This document shows positions 44,919 through 54,238 of a stretch of 59,823 nucleotides of DNA, piece by piece (position 1 is the stretch's first letter; each line of letters begins with the position of its first letter). Below the pieces are notes generated by a model. It made no database searches. It was not told the origin of the DNA and saw nothing but the letters and a program-made list of their open reading frames with translations. The position numbers and the translations under genes were made by a program. Source of the DNA: Parafrankia sp. EUN1f (GTDB lineage Bacteria; Actinomycetota; Actinomycetes; Frankiales; Frankiaceae); assembly GCF_000177675.1 (NCBI RefSeq), contig NZ_ADGX01000049.1, positions 1 through 59,823 of the forward strand. The letters run 5' to 3'.

Positions 44919-47900
44919 GTGTATCAGCATCTCGACACCGTGGTGGTGCGTGCCGCGGTGAACCCACCTGCGGACGCGGTGGACGAGCAATGGCCCGACC
45001 TGGTCGGACCGGCGGCCACGCCAGAGTCCTGGCGCCTCTGGTTACGGGAGGTGATGCAGAATTGCGCCTTCGAGATGGCGCTGGAGCAGGCCAGCCCTGT
45101 GCTCGCTCGCCGCGTTCAGGAGATCCGCAACGGACGCCAGATACCCGAGGCCGGGGTGCGGCGGGCAGTGCTGTCGGTGATGCGCTACCGGCTTCGTGCG
45201 TCGGGGCGGGCGACGCCGTTCGGCCTGTTCGCGGGGGTCGCGCCGGCGCGCGTCGCTGACCACGCCTCGGTGCGCGCCGGCGCGGCGCACCGTGCCGTCG
45301 CGCGGGTCGAGGCTGGCTGGCTCTGCGCGGTGGTCAACCGGCTGGAAGCCGATCCGGCCGTCCGGGCGCGGCTGGATGTGGTGGCGAACAACCTCGTGTT
45401 CGAGCGTGACGGCCATCTGGTGCTGGAGCACTGTGCCGGAGGAGGCACCGACGGTGCTCCGACGCGCGTACAGGTACGCGCGAACGCACCTGTACGCGCC
45501 GCGATGGGCATCGGCCGCCGATCGGTGCGGCTCTCCGACCTCGCGGCCGGACTCGCGTCCGAGTTCGCCCCGGTTCCGACCGACGTCGTCGACAAGCTTC
45601 TGGCCGATCTGGTGGCGCAGCGGTTCCTGATCACGAACCTGCGGCCTCCGATGACGGCGACCGGCCCTCTCCGTCATGTCGTGGGTGTACTCCAGGCAAC
45701 CTTGGACGGCGGGCCGGTCACCGCCGAGACGGCCTGGGTCGCCGAACGCCTGAACGGGATCGTCGATGGGCTGCGCAGTCATGACAGCGCGCCGAGCTGG
45801 GCCGCCGCGCGCAGCCGCCGCGAACGCCTCGGCGTGGACATGGCTGAGGTCCACCCTTCGGCGGAGCCGGCGCTCCGGGTTGATCTGCGGATGGACTGGT
45901 CTCTGGCTGTGCCCCGCTCGGTCGCGGCCGAGGCCGCGGCGGCGGCAGGTGTGCTGGTGCGCCTGGCGCGGCGCTCGACGCTCAGCTCCGGCTGGGACGT
46001 CTGGCATGGCCGGTTCCTCGAACGGTATGGGCCGTGCGCTCTGGTTCCCGTTCTCGACGCGGTTGACCCTGAGATCGGACTGGGCTATCCCGCCGGCTAT
46101 GCCGGAAGCCCCGCATCACCCGAGGGCGTGACGTTCACCGATCGGGACGCGAAGCTGTTGGCGTTGGCGCAGAACGCCGCGCTGCGCCGCGAACGGGAGA
46201 TCCTCCTCGACGACAGGATGGTCAGCGACCTTACGGTCATCGACAAGGACGACCGCGTTCAGCCCACCACGGAACTCACCGTACGCGTCCACGCCGCGAG
46301 CACCCGCTCGCTCGACGAGGGCGCGTTCACGCTCGCGGTCGTCGGGGTGTCGCGCAGAGCCGGCACCACGACCGGACGATTCCTGGACCTCTTCGACGCT
46401 CAGGACGGTGCGCGGATGTCCGCGCTGTACGCGGGTCTTCCCACCGCGAGCCGCGACGCGCTGAGCGTGCAGATCTCCGCGCCCGCTCGCTATACGAACA
46501 CCGACACGGTAGGACGCTCCCCCCAGGTCATGGCGCACCGGCTCTCCCTCGGCGAGTACGACGACAGCGAGGGCGGGGGCTCGCTGTCGCTGGACGACAT
46601 CGTGGTGACGGCCGATGTGCACCGGATCTATCTGCTCTCGCTCTCCCGCCGCCAGCTGGTGGAACCGGTGGCGCTCAACGCGGTGGAGCCGGTGCGACGC
46701 GCGCATCCGCTGGCGCGTTTCCTCACCGAGGCGCCAGGCGCGCTGAGCGTTCCCTGCGCCCCTTTCGACTGGGGGGCCGCGGCCCGGCTGCCGTTCCTGC
46801 CGGCGCTGCGGCATGGACGAACAGTCCTCTCGCCGGCGCGCTGGCTGCTGGGGGCCGAGGACCTGCCCGGCTCCGCAGCCGGCTGGACGGAGTGGGACCG
46901 TGCCCTGGCCAGCTGGCGGGAGCAGGTCAACCTCCCGTCAGCGGTCTACCTCGGCGACGGTGACCAGCGCATCGGACTGGACCTGTCCGAGCCGGCCCAC
47001 CGGGCACTGCTGCGCTCCCACCTCGACCGCTCCGGCACCGCTCTGCTGCGCGCCGCCCCCGACGCCGACGCGGCCGGCTGGGTCGACGGGCATGCCCACG
47101 AGATCGTCGTCCCCCTGGCAGCCGCCACCGCGCAGGCGGCGACACCGCGCTGGGTAAGCCAGGCGCAGGCCGTCGGCCGCGATCACGGGCATCTTCCGGG
47201 CTGCGACGCACGGTTCTCGGTCAAGCTCTACGCCGGCCTCGGTGTCCAGGACGCCATCCTCACCCACCATCTGCCGCACCTCGTCGACGAGCTGAACGGG
47301 CAGGCCACGGGCGAGGCGCGGTGGTGGTTCCTGCGCTACCACGACCCCGACGACCATCTGCGCCTGCGGCGCACGGTCACCACCGACGGTGTGGGGCCGG
47401 CCGCTGACCGGATCGGTGCCTGGACCCGGCGGCTCCGCCGCGCCGGCCTGATCTCCCGCGCGCAGTGGGACACCTACTTCCCCGAGACCTCACGCTTCGG
47501 AGGCACCGCCGCGATGGACACCGCGGAGGCGTACTTCGCCGCTGACTCAGTGGCAGCCCTCGCCCAGCTCGCCGCCTCCCGGGAGAAGTACGGACCCGAC
47601 CGTCGCGCGTTGACCGCCGCCAGCATGCTCGCCATCGTGACCGGCCTGATCGGCGACACCGTCGAGGCGACACGCTGGCTCATCAGCCACACCCGAACGG
47701 AGCCGTCCGCCCCGGCCCGCGCGCTGTACCAGCAGACCATCGCCCTGGCGAACCCGGCCGACCCACGCGCCCTGGCCGCACAGCCCGGAGGCGAAGACGT
47801 CCTCTCCTGCTGGACTCACCGGCGCGAGGCACTCGCCGCCTACCGACACGTCCTCCAGGAGACCCGCGCAGAGTCCCCCACCACCCTGCTGCCTGATCTT

Positions 47901-48017
47901 CTGCATCTCCACCACGTCCGTATGGCCGGAGTCAGCCTGCCCGGTGAGCGCGCCTGCCTGCACCTGGCTCGCGCCGCCGCGCTGAGCTGGACCGCGCGCA
48001 CGAGGAACCCATCATGA
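44919..48017 (+). CDS. lanB: Lantibiotic dehydratase LanB, full length
   Basis: A 1032-residue class I dehydratase, which glutamylates Ser/Thr from glutamyl-tRNA and eliminates glutamate to give Dha/Dhb. The N-terminal glutamylation domain has the family hallmark MRYRLRASGRATPFGLFAGV (88-106), and LDDIVVTADVHRIYLLS further on. The C-terminal ~250 residues are the elimination (SpaB_C) domain: SVKLYAGLGVQDAIL, then WWFLRYHDPDDHLRLR and FGGTAAMDTAEAYFAAD. GTG 44919 with GGAG upstream is the only start that keeps the N-terminus. The stop overlaps the LanC start (ATGA). Confidence 0.9.
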   Translation: MYQHLDTVVVRAAVNPPADAVDEQWPDLVGPAATPESWRLWLREVMQNCAFEMALEQASPVLARRVQEIRNGRQIPEAGVRRAVLSVMRYRLRASGRATPFGLFAGVAPARVADHASVRAGAAHRAVARVEAGWLCAVVNRLEADPAVRARLDVVANNLVFERDGHLVLEHCAGGGTDGAPTRVQVRANAPVRAAMGIGRRSVRLSDLAAGLASEFAPVPTDVVDKLLADLVAQRFLITNLRPPMTATGPLRHVVGVLQATLDGGPVTAETAWVAERLNGIVDGLRSHDSAPSWAAARSRRERLGVDMAEVHPSAEPALRVDLRMDWSLAVPRSVAAEAAAAAGVLVRLARRSTLSSGWDVWHGRFLERYGPCALVPVLDAVDPEIGLGYPAGYAGSPASPEGVTFTDRDAKLLALAQNAALRREREILLDDRMVSDLTVIDKDDRVQPTTELTVRVHAASTRSLDEGAFTLAVVGVSRRAGTTTGRFLDLFDAQDGARMSALYAGLPTASRDALSVQISAPARYTNTDTVGRSPQVMAHRLSLGEYDDSEGGGSLSLDDIVVTADVHRIYLLSLSRRQLVEPVALNAVEPVRRAHPLARFLTEAPGALSVPCAPFDWGAAARLPFLPALRHGRTVLSPARWLLGAEDLPGSAAGWTEWDRALASWREQVNLPSAVYLGDGDQRIGLDLSEPAHRALLRSHLDRSGTALLRAAPDADAAGWVDGHAHEIVVPLAAATAQAATPRWVSQAQAVGRDHGHLPGCDARFSVKLYAGLGVQDAILTHHLPHLVDELNGQATGEARWWFLRYHDPDDHLRLRRTVTTDGVGPAADRIGAWTRRLRRAGLISRAQWDTYFPETSRFGGTAAMDTAEAYFAADSVAALAQLAASREKYGPDRRALTAASMLAIVTGLIGDTVEATRWLISHTRTEPSAPARALYQQTIALANPADPRALAAQPGGEDVLSCWTHRREALAAYRHVLQETRAESPTTLLPDLLHLHHVRMAGVSLPGERACLHLARAAALSWTARTRNPS

Positions 48018-49252
48018 CCAGTTCCGATCCGGGCGCGCTCGCCGCCGCGGACGCCGTCGCCGAAGCCCTGGCCGACCCGAACACCGCCTGGGCCGCCCAG
48101 CGACCAGCCGGGGGAAGGGCGTGGCCGCAGTCGCTCGCCGGCGGCGCGGCGGGCGTCGCCCTGCTCCACATCGAACGTGCCCACTCCGGGCACGGCGACT
48201 GGGGCACCGCGCACGCCTGGCTGTCCGCCGCCGCGTCCGACGACCTGACCGCGGCGGCCAACGCGGGCCTGTACCTGGGCGCTCCGGCCCTGGCCTTCAC
48301 CCTGCACACCGCAGCCGGACCATCACGCCGGTATAACCGTGCTCTCGGCAGCCTGGATCAGGCCGTCGTCGCCATGACCCGCACCCGACTTGCCGCGGCC
48401 CACCTACGTATCGAGCAGAGTCGGCGGCCCGCGATGAAGGAGTTCGACCTGATCCGGGGCCTGTCCGGACTCGGCGTCTACCACCTGCGCCGCCACCCCG
48501 ATCACCCGATCGCCGGCGAGCTGCTGTCGTACCTGGTCAGGCTGACCGAACCACTGGCCGTCCGAGACGACCTCCCACCCTGGTGGACGGACTCGGCACC
48601 CAACGGCGAACCCAGCCCCGAGCTCCCCCAGGGACACGGCAACGTCGGCCTCGCGCACGGCATCGGCGCCGTTCTCGCCCTGCTCTCCCTGGCCCGCCTG
48701 CGCGGCCTGCCCATCCCTGGCGCCGACGAAGCTATCGCACGGATCTGCACCTGGACCGACCGCTGGCGCCAGCACGGCGACGCCGGCCCCTGGTGGCCCG
48801 GATTCATCACCCACCGCCAGGTCCGCGAGGGCCAGGTCGCGGCGACCCTGCGGCCCCGCCCCTCCTGGTGTTACGGCGTCAGCGGCACCGCCCGCGCCCA
48901 GCAGCTCGCCGGCATGGCCCTCGGAGACACCGCACGCCAGCACGCCGCCGAGAACGCGCTACTCGCGGCACTGCGGGATCAGGCGCAACTCGACCAGCTC
49001 ACCGAGATCGGCCTGTGTCACGGCACCGCCGGGCTGCTCCAGTCCGCCTGGCGCATGGCGGCCGACTCTCACAACCCCCAGATCGCCGCGGAACTCCCCG
49101 GCCTGTCAGCCAGGCTGATCGCACAGATGGACAGAACCGTGCTCGACCCCGAGCTTCTCGACGGTGCCGCCGGCGCCGCCCTCGCCCTGCACACCGCCGG
49201 CACCGGCGCCGCCCCGGCGTCGGGCTGGGACGCCTTCCTCCTGCTGGCCTGA
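48014..49252 (+). CDS. lanC: Lanthionine synthetase C-like cyclase
   Basis: A 412-residue LanC-fold (alpha/alpha toroid) protein that joins Cys thiols to Dha/Dhb. The zinc ligands are visible: Cys in RPSWCYGVSGTAR (about 287) and Cys-His in IGLCHGTAGLL (about 335). GHGNVGLAHGIGAVLALL supplies the conserved active-site His region, and LDGAAGAALAL closes the fold. Start overlaps the LanB stop. The first ~130 residues are less conserved than in NisC. Ring formation with the four regularly spaced Cys of the precursor is expected. Confidence 0.87.
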   Translation: MTSSDPGALAAADAVAEALADPNTAWAAQRPAGGRAWPQSLAGGAAGVALLHIERAHSGHGDWGTAHAWLSAAASDDLTAAANAGLYLGAPALAFTLHTAAGPSRRYNRALGSLDQAVVAMTRTRLAAAHLRIEQSRRPAMKEFDLIRGLSGLGVYHLRRHPDHPIAGELLSYLVRLTEPLAVRDDLPPWWTDSAPNGEPSPELPQGHGNVGLAHGIGAVLALLSLARLRGLPIPGADEAIARICTWTDRWRQHGDAGPWWPGFITHRQVREGQVAATLRPRPSWCYGVSGTARAQQLAGMALGDTARQHAAENALLAALRDQAQLDQLTEIGLCHGTAGLLQSAWRMAADSHNPQIAAELPGLSARLIAQMDRTVLDPELLDGAAGAALALHTAGTGAAPASGWDAFLLLA

Positions 49253-49264
49253 TCAGGAGCCGAC

Positions 49265-50110
49265 ATGAACACCCTCACCTGGCACCAGGTCAACGTCGCC
49301 TTCCCCAACTGGGTGAGCGCCGAGGCCACCGCCGTGGACCACCTCACCCCTCTGCTGGATAGCGCCGAGACCGACGGGCTCATCACCTCCTGGTTCTTGG
49401 TGCGAAAGGCGCCCTGCTGGCGCATCCGCTACCTGCCCCGCGAGACGACAGGAGAGGCCGAGGCGTACATCCACACCCGTCTCGCCGGCCTCCAGGAGAC
49501 ACGCCTCATCCAGGACACCACGTTCACCCTCTACGAACCAGAAAGCCATGCCTTCGGCGGCGCCGAAGGCATGGACACCGCCCACCGGCTCTTCCACCTC
49601 GACAGCCGACACCTGCTCACCTACCTGAACGACACCAGCCACAACCCGGCCGACCGGCGCCGCCGTGAACTGTCGGTCCTGCTGTGCTCGCACCTGCTAC
49701 ACGCCGCCGGACTCGACTGGTACGAGGAAGGCGACGTATGGGCGAGAGTCGCCGATCACCGGCAACCACCCGAGCGCATCCCCGACGACGGGCTCCGCAC
49801 CCTGCACGACGGCCTGCGACGCCTGATGAGCATCGATAACCGCCTTCTGCCCACGGATGCCCTGCCGCCGGCCTTCACCGCCTGGACCAGCGCCTTCGCC
49901 GCCGCCGGCACCGAACTGGCCATCCTGGCCACCGACGGCCGGCTACACCGCGGCCTGCGCGCCGTCCTCGCCCACCACGTCATCTTCGCCTGGAACCGGC
50001 ACGGTCTTCCCCACACAGCGCAGGCTGTCCTCGCGCACGCCGCCAAGACCGTGGTGTTCGGGCATAAGCCCACCGCCGATCACCAGCCGCACGAACGGGA
50101 ACCGACATGA
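49265..50110 (+). CDS. Thiopeptide-type bacteriocin biosynthesis protein (stand-alone SpaB_C)
   Basis: A 281-residue protein with the family opening WHQVNVAFPNW, then LITSWFLVRKAPCWRIRYLP, GGAEGMDTAHRLFHLDSRHLL and a helical end. This is the separate glutamate-elimination/SpaB_C type domain (TIGR03891-like) seen in thiopeptide and FxLD clusters. The full-length LanB next door already has such a domain, so the cluster carries two. CAGGAG lies just upstream of the ATG. Its stop overlaps the next start. Confidence 0.82.
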   Translation: MNTLTWHQVNVAFPNWVSAEATAVDHLTPLLDSAETDGLITSWFLVRKAPCWRIRYLPRETTGEAEAYIHTRLAGLQETRLIQDTTFTLYEPESHAFGGAEGMDTAHRLFHLDSRHLLTYLNDTSHNPADRRRRELSVLLCSHLLHAAGLDWYEEGDVWARVADHRQPPERIPDDGLRTLHDGLRRLMSIDNRLLPTDALPPAFTAWTSAFAAAGTELAILATDGRLHRGLRAVLAHHVIFAWNRHGLPHTAQAVLAHAAKTVVFGHKPTADHQPHEREPT

Positions 50111-51258
50111 CGAAGGTCGGAACAGACCCGACCGACGAGAATCTGCGTGCCTGGTTCCCGCTGGTCCAACGCCCCCGCCCACCCGGCCTCCCCCTCGAAG
50201 ACCGAGTCAGACACCTACAAGACCTGGCCGCACGAACAGCGAACGGCATCCCACTCGTCCGAGCCGCCGAAGTCTGCAACAAGGCGGCACTGATCGCGTC
50301 CGACTGCGGACAACCAGACCTCGCCCAGGACCTGTGCTGGCGACAGCACACGCTGTTCGACCAGGCACGGCCACTGCCCGCCTCGGCTGCCGAACTCGCC
50401 CTCCAACCGGTGCTCAACCTGCCGCGCCAACAGATACGCGACGGTGACGGCAACCGCGCCTACGCGATCCTTCAGACCCTGTACGAAGCCGCCCTCACGC
50501 AGACCAGCGCACTGATCGACGGACGGTCTGTCAGTCTCCACAACGTCACCTGCGCCCCCGATGACCATCGGACCATGCGCACCCTGACCTGGACGGCGCT
50601 CCTGGCGGACGGAGTCCGGGCACTGGCACGGGCCGGGCGCTGGCACGAAGCCGCCGAACGAGCAGCCGCCCACCGCGGAGTCGGCCGCCGGCTGCTCGAC
50701 GGCCGACAGGCGACCGTCCTGGCACTCGCCCAGGCCGGGCACACCGAGCAGGCCGCAGAGCTGGTCGACCAGAGCACCACCCCCGAGCCCTGGGAACAGG
50801 CGGTCCAAACGATCCTGCGGGTGTACTGCCTGCGACAGGCCGGCGCCGACACCGGCCCTCAGATCGCCCCGCTCGTCACCACCGCGCTCATCCTGATGCG
50901 ACAACCCGACCCGTCCACCAGGGTCTTCCGCGCCCGAGCAGGCATGATCACGCTCAACCTCGCCGACGGCCACGACCATCCGCGCATCGACTCACTACGG
51001 CAGGCCCTGATCGCAGGCGCGTTCGATGACGCATACACGGCCCGCGACACGCTCGCGCACCGCCTCCGGGAGTCGATGACCACGGCGCAGCGACATGCCC
51101 TGACCGACGTCATCTATGCCGCTGGCCTCGATGCCGGTGGCCTCCCCGAAGCGTTGTATGGAGACCTGATGGACACGGTGAACTCCGCCGAAGATCAGCT
51201 ACGCGGGCATCTGATCCACCACACCAGACGGTGCGAGTGCACAACAACGACAAGCTGA
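50107..51258 (+). CDS. Uncharacterised helical-repeat protein of the FxLD operon
   Basis: A 383-residue protein of mostly alpha-helical, TPR-like sequence (AILQTLYEAALTQ, ALARAGRWHEAAERAAAHR, VLALAQAGHTEQAAELVDQ). No catalytic motif or membrane segment is visible. It is coupled by ATGA to the SpaB_C gene and is the last gene of the operon, so a scaffold or regulatory partner role is likely but unproven. It ends with RRCECTTTTS, an unusual Cys/Thr-rich tail. Confidence 0.65.
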   Translation: MTKVGTDPTDENLRAWFPLVQRPRPPGLPLEDRVRHLQDLAARTANGIPLVRAAEVCNKAALIASDCGQPDLAQDLCWRQHTLFDQARPLPASAAELALQPVLNLPRQQIRDGDGNRAYAILQTLYEAALTQTSALIDGRSVSLHNVTCAPDDHRTMRTLTWTALLADGVRALARAGRWHEAAERAAAHRGVGRRLLDGRQATVLALAQAGHTEQAAELVDQSTTPEPWEQAVQTILRVYCLRQAGADTGPQIAPLVTTALILMRQPDPSTRVFRARAGMITLNLADGHDHPRIDSLRQALIAGAFDDAYTARDTLAHRLRESMTTAQRHALTDVIYAAGLDAGGLPEALYGDLMDTVNSAEDQLRGHLIHHTRRCECTTTTS

Positions 51259-51327
51259 ACAACGGGTCGACGGAGGGACGGCACCATCTCCTACCACTCG
51301 GTCCGTGACAGAAGGACTACCCTGAGA

Positions 51328-53088
51328 ATGGTTCCAGTCAGGAACCACCGGCAGCTCGGCCAGCTGGTTTCGGAGGGGATCGAGCGCGTCGTGACGGCCA
51401 AGCCAAGTCAGCGGGTGGAGCAGGACGAGCTGCGGGCACGGATGCGCGCGGTCGGCATGTCCCACGACGAGATCGCGATCGAGTTCGCCCGTCGCTACCA
51501 CTACCGTCCCCGCGCCGCCCATCGCCATGCCCGCGGCTGGACTCAGACGCAGGCCGCGAACCACATCAACGCCCGCGCCGCCCGCGCCGGTCTCGACCCG
51601 GACGGCGCTGCCCCCATGACCGGCCCGAAGCTGTCGGAACTGGAGAACTGGCCGCTGCCGAGCAACCGTCGCCGACCCACCCCCCAGCTCCTCGCTCTGC
51701 TCGCCGAGGTCTACGGCACGAGCATCCACAGTTTGATCGACCTCGACGACCGCGAGCATTTCGGCCCCGCCGACCTGCTCCTCATCGACAAGACGTCGAA
51801 AACCGCCCAGCCTCAGCCGGTAGAACTGCCGGGACAGACGAGGCGCCAGAGCGACAGAACCGATGCCGGCGCCATGGCGGAGCCCACCGCCGTCCTGGGA
51901 ACTCGATCGCTGGTGGAACTGGGCACGAGTCCCGTCGGCCGCCTTTCCGAGGAAACGACAGGTCCCATGACGTGGGAAATGGCACCGACGACAGAGGCGG
52001 TGGATAAGATCGTCAGGGATGATCTCTCCCTTGATCGCCGCGAGGCGGCTCGCGCGATGGCAGACGTGATCGTCGGCGCTGCTCTTCTCGAAGGGGCGGA
52101 GCGCTGGCTGAACACCATCGAGCCGCCCGCCGGGCAGCGTCGCACCGCGGGCGTCGGCGATGAGGAGATCGAGCAGATTGAGCAGGCCGCGCGGACCTTC
52201 CGGGCCTGGGACAACCAGTTCGGCGGTGGCCTTCGGCGGAAGGCGGTCGTGGGTCAGCTCGCTGAGATCGCGGATGAGCTTCGCGACTTCTCGCATCCAC
52301 AGGATCTGACCCGGCGGCTGCACGGTGTGATGGCCGATCTTGCTGGTACCGCCGCGACGATGTCCTGGGACTCGGGTCAGGGAGGGGTCGCGCAGCGCTA
52401 CTATCTGCTCGCTCTTCGATCGGCCAAGGCGGCTGACGATCCCGTGTTCTGCGCGAACATCCTCGCTGGCATGGCGCGGCAGCAGTTCTATCTCGGCCGG
52501 ACGACCGAAGGACTTGAGCTCGTCCGGCTCGCGCAGGACGTCGCCGGCGTTCGGGCGACCCCGGCGGTGCGTGCGATGCTGTTCACGCGCGAGGCATGGG
52601 CCTACGCCCAGCAAGGTCGGCTCTCCGCCTTCCGACGTGCGACAGGCCGGGCGCAGGACGCCTTCCGGGACGTCGACCCGGCCGTTGAACCGTACTGGAT
52701 CTCCTACTTCGATCAGGCGGAACTGGCCGGCGTCACCGGAGGTCGTCTTCTCGACATCGCGCACCAGGCGCCCGAGTATGCCGACGAGGCAGCCACCTGG
52801 TTGAGCCAGGCCGTCCGGGCTCGGGGCGTCGGCAGCGTCCGTAGCACCGCTCTTGATCAGCTCGGGCACGCCGAGATCAGACTGGTACAGGGCGAATTCG
52901 ACGAGGCAGCACGGCTGGGCCACGCCGCCGTGACAACGGTCGAGCAGACCCGGTCCAGCCGCGTCCGGGTCAAACTAGGCCAGTTCTATCGGCATGCCGA
53001 GACCAGAACATCCGCCCGCCCCATCGCCGAGCTGTGCGGGAGGATCAAACCCATGCTTCGCGCCGAAGACACGGCGGCCCGGATATGA
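51328..53088 (+). CDS. XRE-type regulator with TPR-like C-terminal region
   Basis: A 586-residue protein. Residues about 30-140 form a helix-turn-helix region (DELRARMRAVGMSHDEIAIEFARRY, GWTQTQAANHIN, GPKLSELENWP, LLALLAEVYGTSIHSLIDLD). After a linker (150-230) come long helical repeats to the end. Such HTH-TPR proteins are common in actinobacteria beside peptide natural-product genes and may sense a peptide. It starts 69 bp after the helical-repeat gene and may share its transcript. The stop overlaps the following ATG, pairing it with the SLOG-like protein. Confidence 0.78.
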   Translation: MVPVRNHRQLGQLVSEGIERVVTAKPSQRVEQDELRARMRAVGMSHDEIAIEFARRYHYRPRAAHRHARGWTQTQAANHINARAARAGLDPDGAAPMTGPKLSELENWPLPSNRRRPTPQLLALLAEVYGTSIHSLIDLDDREHFGPADLLLIDKTSKTAQPQPVELPGQTRRQSDRTDAGAMAEPTAVLGTRSLVELGTSPVGRLSEETTGPMTWEMAPTTEAVDKIVRDDLSLDRREAARAMADVIVGAALLEGAERWLNTIEPPAGQRRTAGVGDEEIEQIEQAARTFRAWDNQFGGGLRRKAVVGQLAEIADELRDFSHPQDLTRRLHGVMADLAGTAATMSWDSGQGGVAQRYYLLALRSAKAADDPVFCANILAGMARQQFYLGRTTEGLELVRLAQDVAGVRATPAVRAMLFTREAWAYAQQGRLSAFRRATGRAQDAFRDVDPAVEPYWISYFDQAELAGVTGGRLLDIAHQAPEYADEAATWLSQAVRARGVGSVRSTALDQLGHAEIRLVQGEFDEAARLGHAAVTTVEQTRSSRVRVKLGQFYRHAETRTSARPIAELCGRIKPMLRAEDTAARI

Positions 53089-53597
53089 GACGTGAGGAAG
53101 GTCAGGACTTGACCCGCATCGGTGTCACCGGCCACATGAACCTCACCCCCGCGACCGTCCCCCTCGTCCGGGCCGCTCTCACCGCGGCTCTCCTGCCGTA
53201 CGCGCCAGACCTGACCGGCGTCAGCTGCATCGCGGCCGGCTCCGACAGCATCTTCGCCGACGTCGTCCTGGAAATCGGCGGCACACTCGAGGTGATTATC
53301 CCTGCCGCTGACTACCGCGCGAGGAAGGTCAAATCCGACCACGCCCCTCTGTTCGACGACCTCGTCCGTCGGGCTGCCGCCGTACGGGTCCTGCCGCACG
53401 AGGTCTCCGATCGGGCAGCGTATGAGGCCGCGAACGAGGCGCTCCTCGACACCGTCGATCTGCTCATGGCGGTCTGGGACGGCCAGGCTCCCGCGGACCA
53501 GGGCGGCACAGCCGCCGTCGTCGCTCGTGCCCAAGCGAACGAACGCGCCGTCCAGGTCATCTGGCCAACCGGGGCAGCGCGACAGCCGCAGCTGTAA
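53085..53597 (+). CDS. SLOG-superfamily-like Rossmann protein
   Basis: A 170-residue protein. GVTGHMNLTPATVPLVRAAL, then GVSCIAAGSDSIFADVVLEIGGTLEVIIP and DTVDLLMAVWDGQAP with GGTAAVVARAQ, the pattern of SLOG/DprA-like nucleotide-binding folds (G-GH start, GSD loop, D-x-VWDG-x-GGT). Stand-alone forms often bind nucleotide ligands in signalling. Its ATG overlaps the stop of the XRE/TPR gene, and its 3' end overlaps the convergent gene at 53557 by 41 bp. Function in the cluster is unknown. Confidence 0.65.
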   Translation: MRREEGQDLTRIGVTGHMNLTPATVPLVRAALTAALLPYAPDLTGVSCIAAGSDSIFADVVLEIGGTLEVIIPAADYRARKVKSDHAPLFDDLVRRAAAVRVLPHEVSDRAAYEAANEALLDTVDLLMAVWDGQAPADQGGTAAVVARAQANERAVQVIWPTGAARQPQL

Positions 53598-54126
53598 TCC
53601 CGCTTTGCTCGGACAAGCGGACCAGAGCCAGACAAGCGCCGAGCACGGCGAAGACCTCGGCTGGCATCGTCTGATCAGCCGCTGGTGACGTGCGGGCGCC
53701 GATCGCGGCCCAGAACGGCTGGGAGGAACGGAAATGGCCGCCGAGGGTGTGCCAGGACAGGCCGGGATACTCAGCCCGCAGGGCGGCGAGGCCAGCGCTG
53801 GCCAACCCGCACCGCTGGTGGGGCTCCAGGGTGTAAGGCTGTTCCACCCAGCCTAGCCGGCAGCGGCGGCAGACCTGGTAGTCGACGGCGAACACCTGCT
53901 GGCCGTGGAGGTTCGCTGCCCGCTGACGCCAGCCGGATCGTTCACCTGAGACAGTGTCCTGCCAGGGCGTGTCGACCCGATGTACGCGCGGCCAGCTGGC
54001 ACGGTGACCGAACCGCCCGCGGCTGACCCAGCGGACAGCATCGCGCCAGGGCTCCCGTCCGGACACGCGGCCGACCACGCGAGCCTGAGCGGCCAGACGC
54101 CGGGCGGCCTCGTGGTCGCCGGTCAT
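53557..54126 (-). CDS. GNAT-like acetyltransferase candidate
   Basis: A 189-residue protein from ATG 54126. The central part has VCRRCRLGWVEQPYTLEPHQ (a CxxC pair) and then RCGLASAGLAALRAEYPGLSWHT with SQPFWAAIGA, which resembles the acetyl-CoA-binding RxGLA loop and final strand of GNAT enzymes in actinobacteria. The substrate is unknown. It is convergent with and overlaps the end of the SLOG-like gene, which is unusual and leaves room for mutual interference. Confidence 0.5.
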   Translation of the reverse strand: MTGDHEAARRLAAQARVVGRVSGREPWRDAVRWVSRGRFGHRASWPRVHRVDTPWQDTVSGERSGWRQRAANLHGQQVFAVDYQVCRRCRLGWVEQPYTLEPHQRCGLASAGLAALRAEYPGLSWHTLGGHFRSSQPFWAAIGARTSPAADQTMPAEVFAVLGACLALVRLSEQSGITAAAVALPRLAR

Positions 54127-54238
54127 GCCCCCTATCCGACCACAGGGCGGGCGCTCCTTCAGGTCCCTTCGCCAAGGTTGCTGTAGCCAGGCGAGAAGAG
54201 TGGTCGACGGCCGTAGATCGCCGGCCTTACCGTGAATC

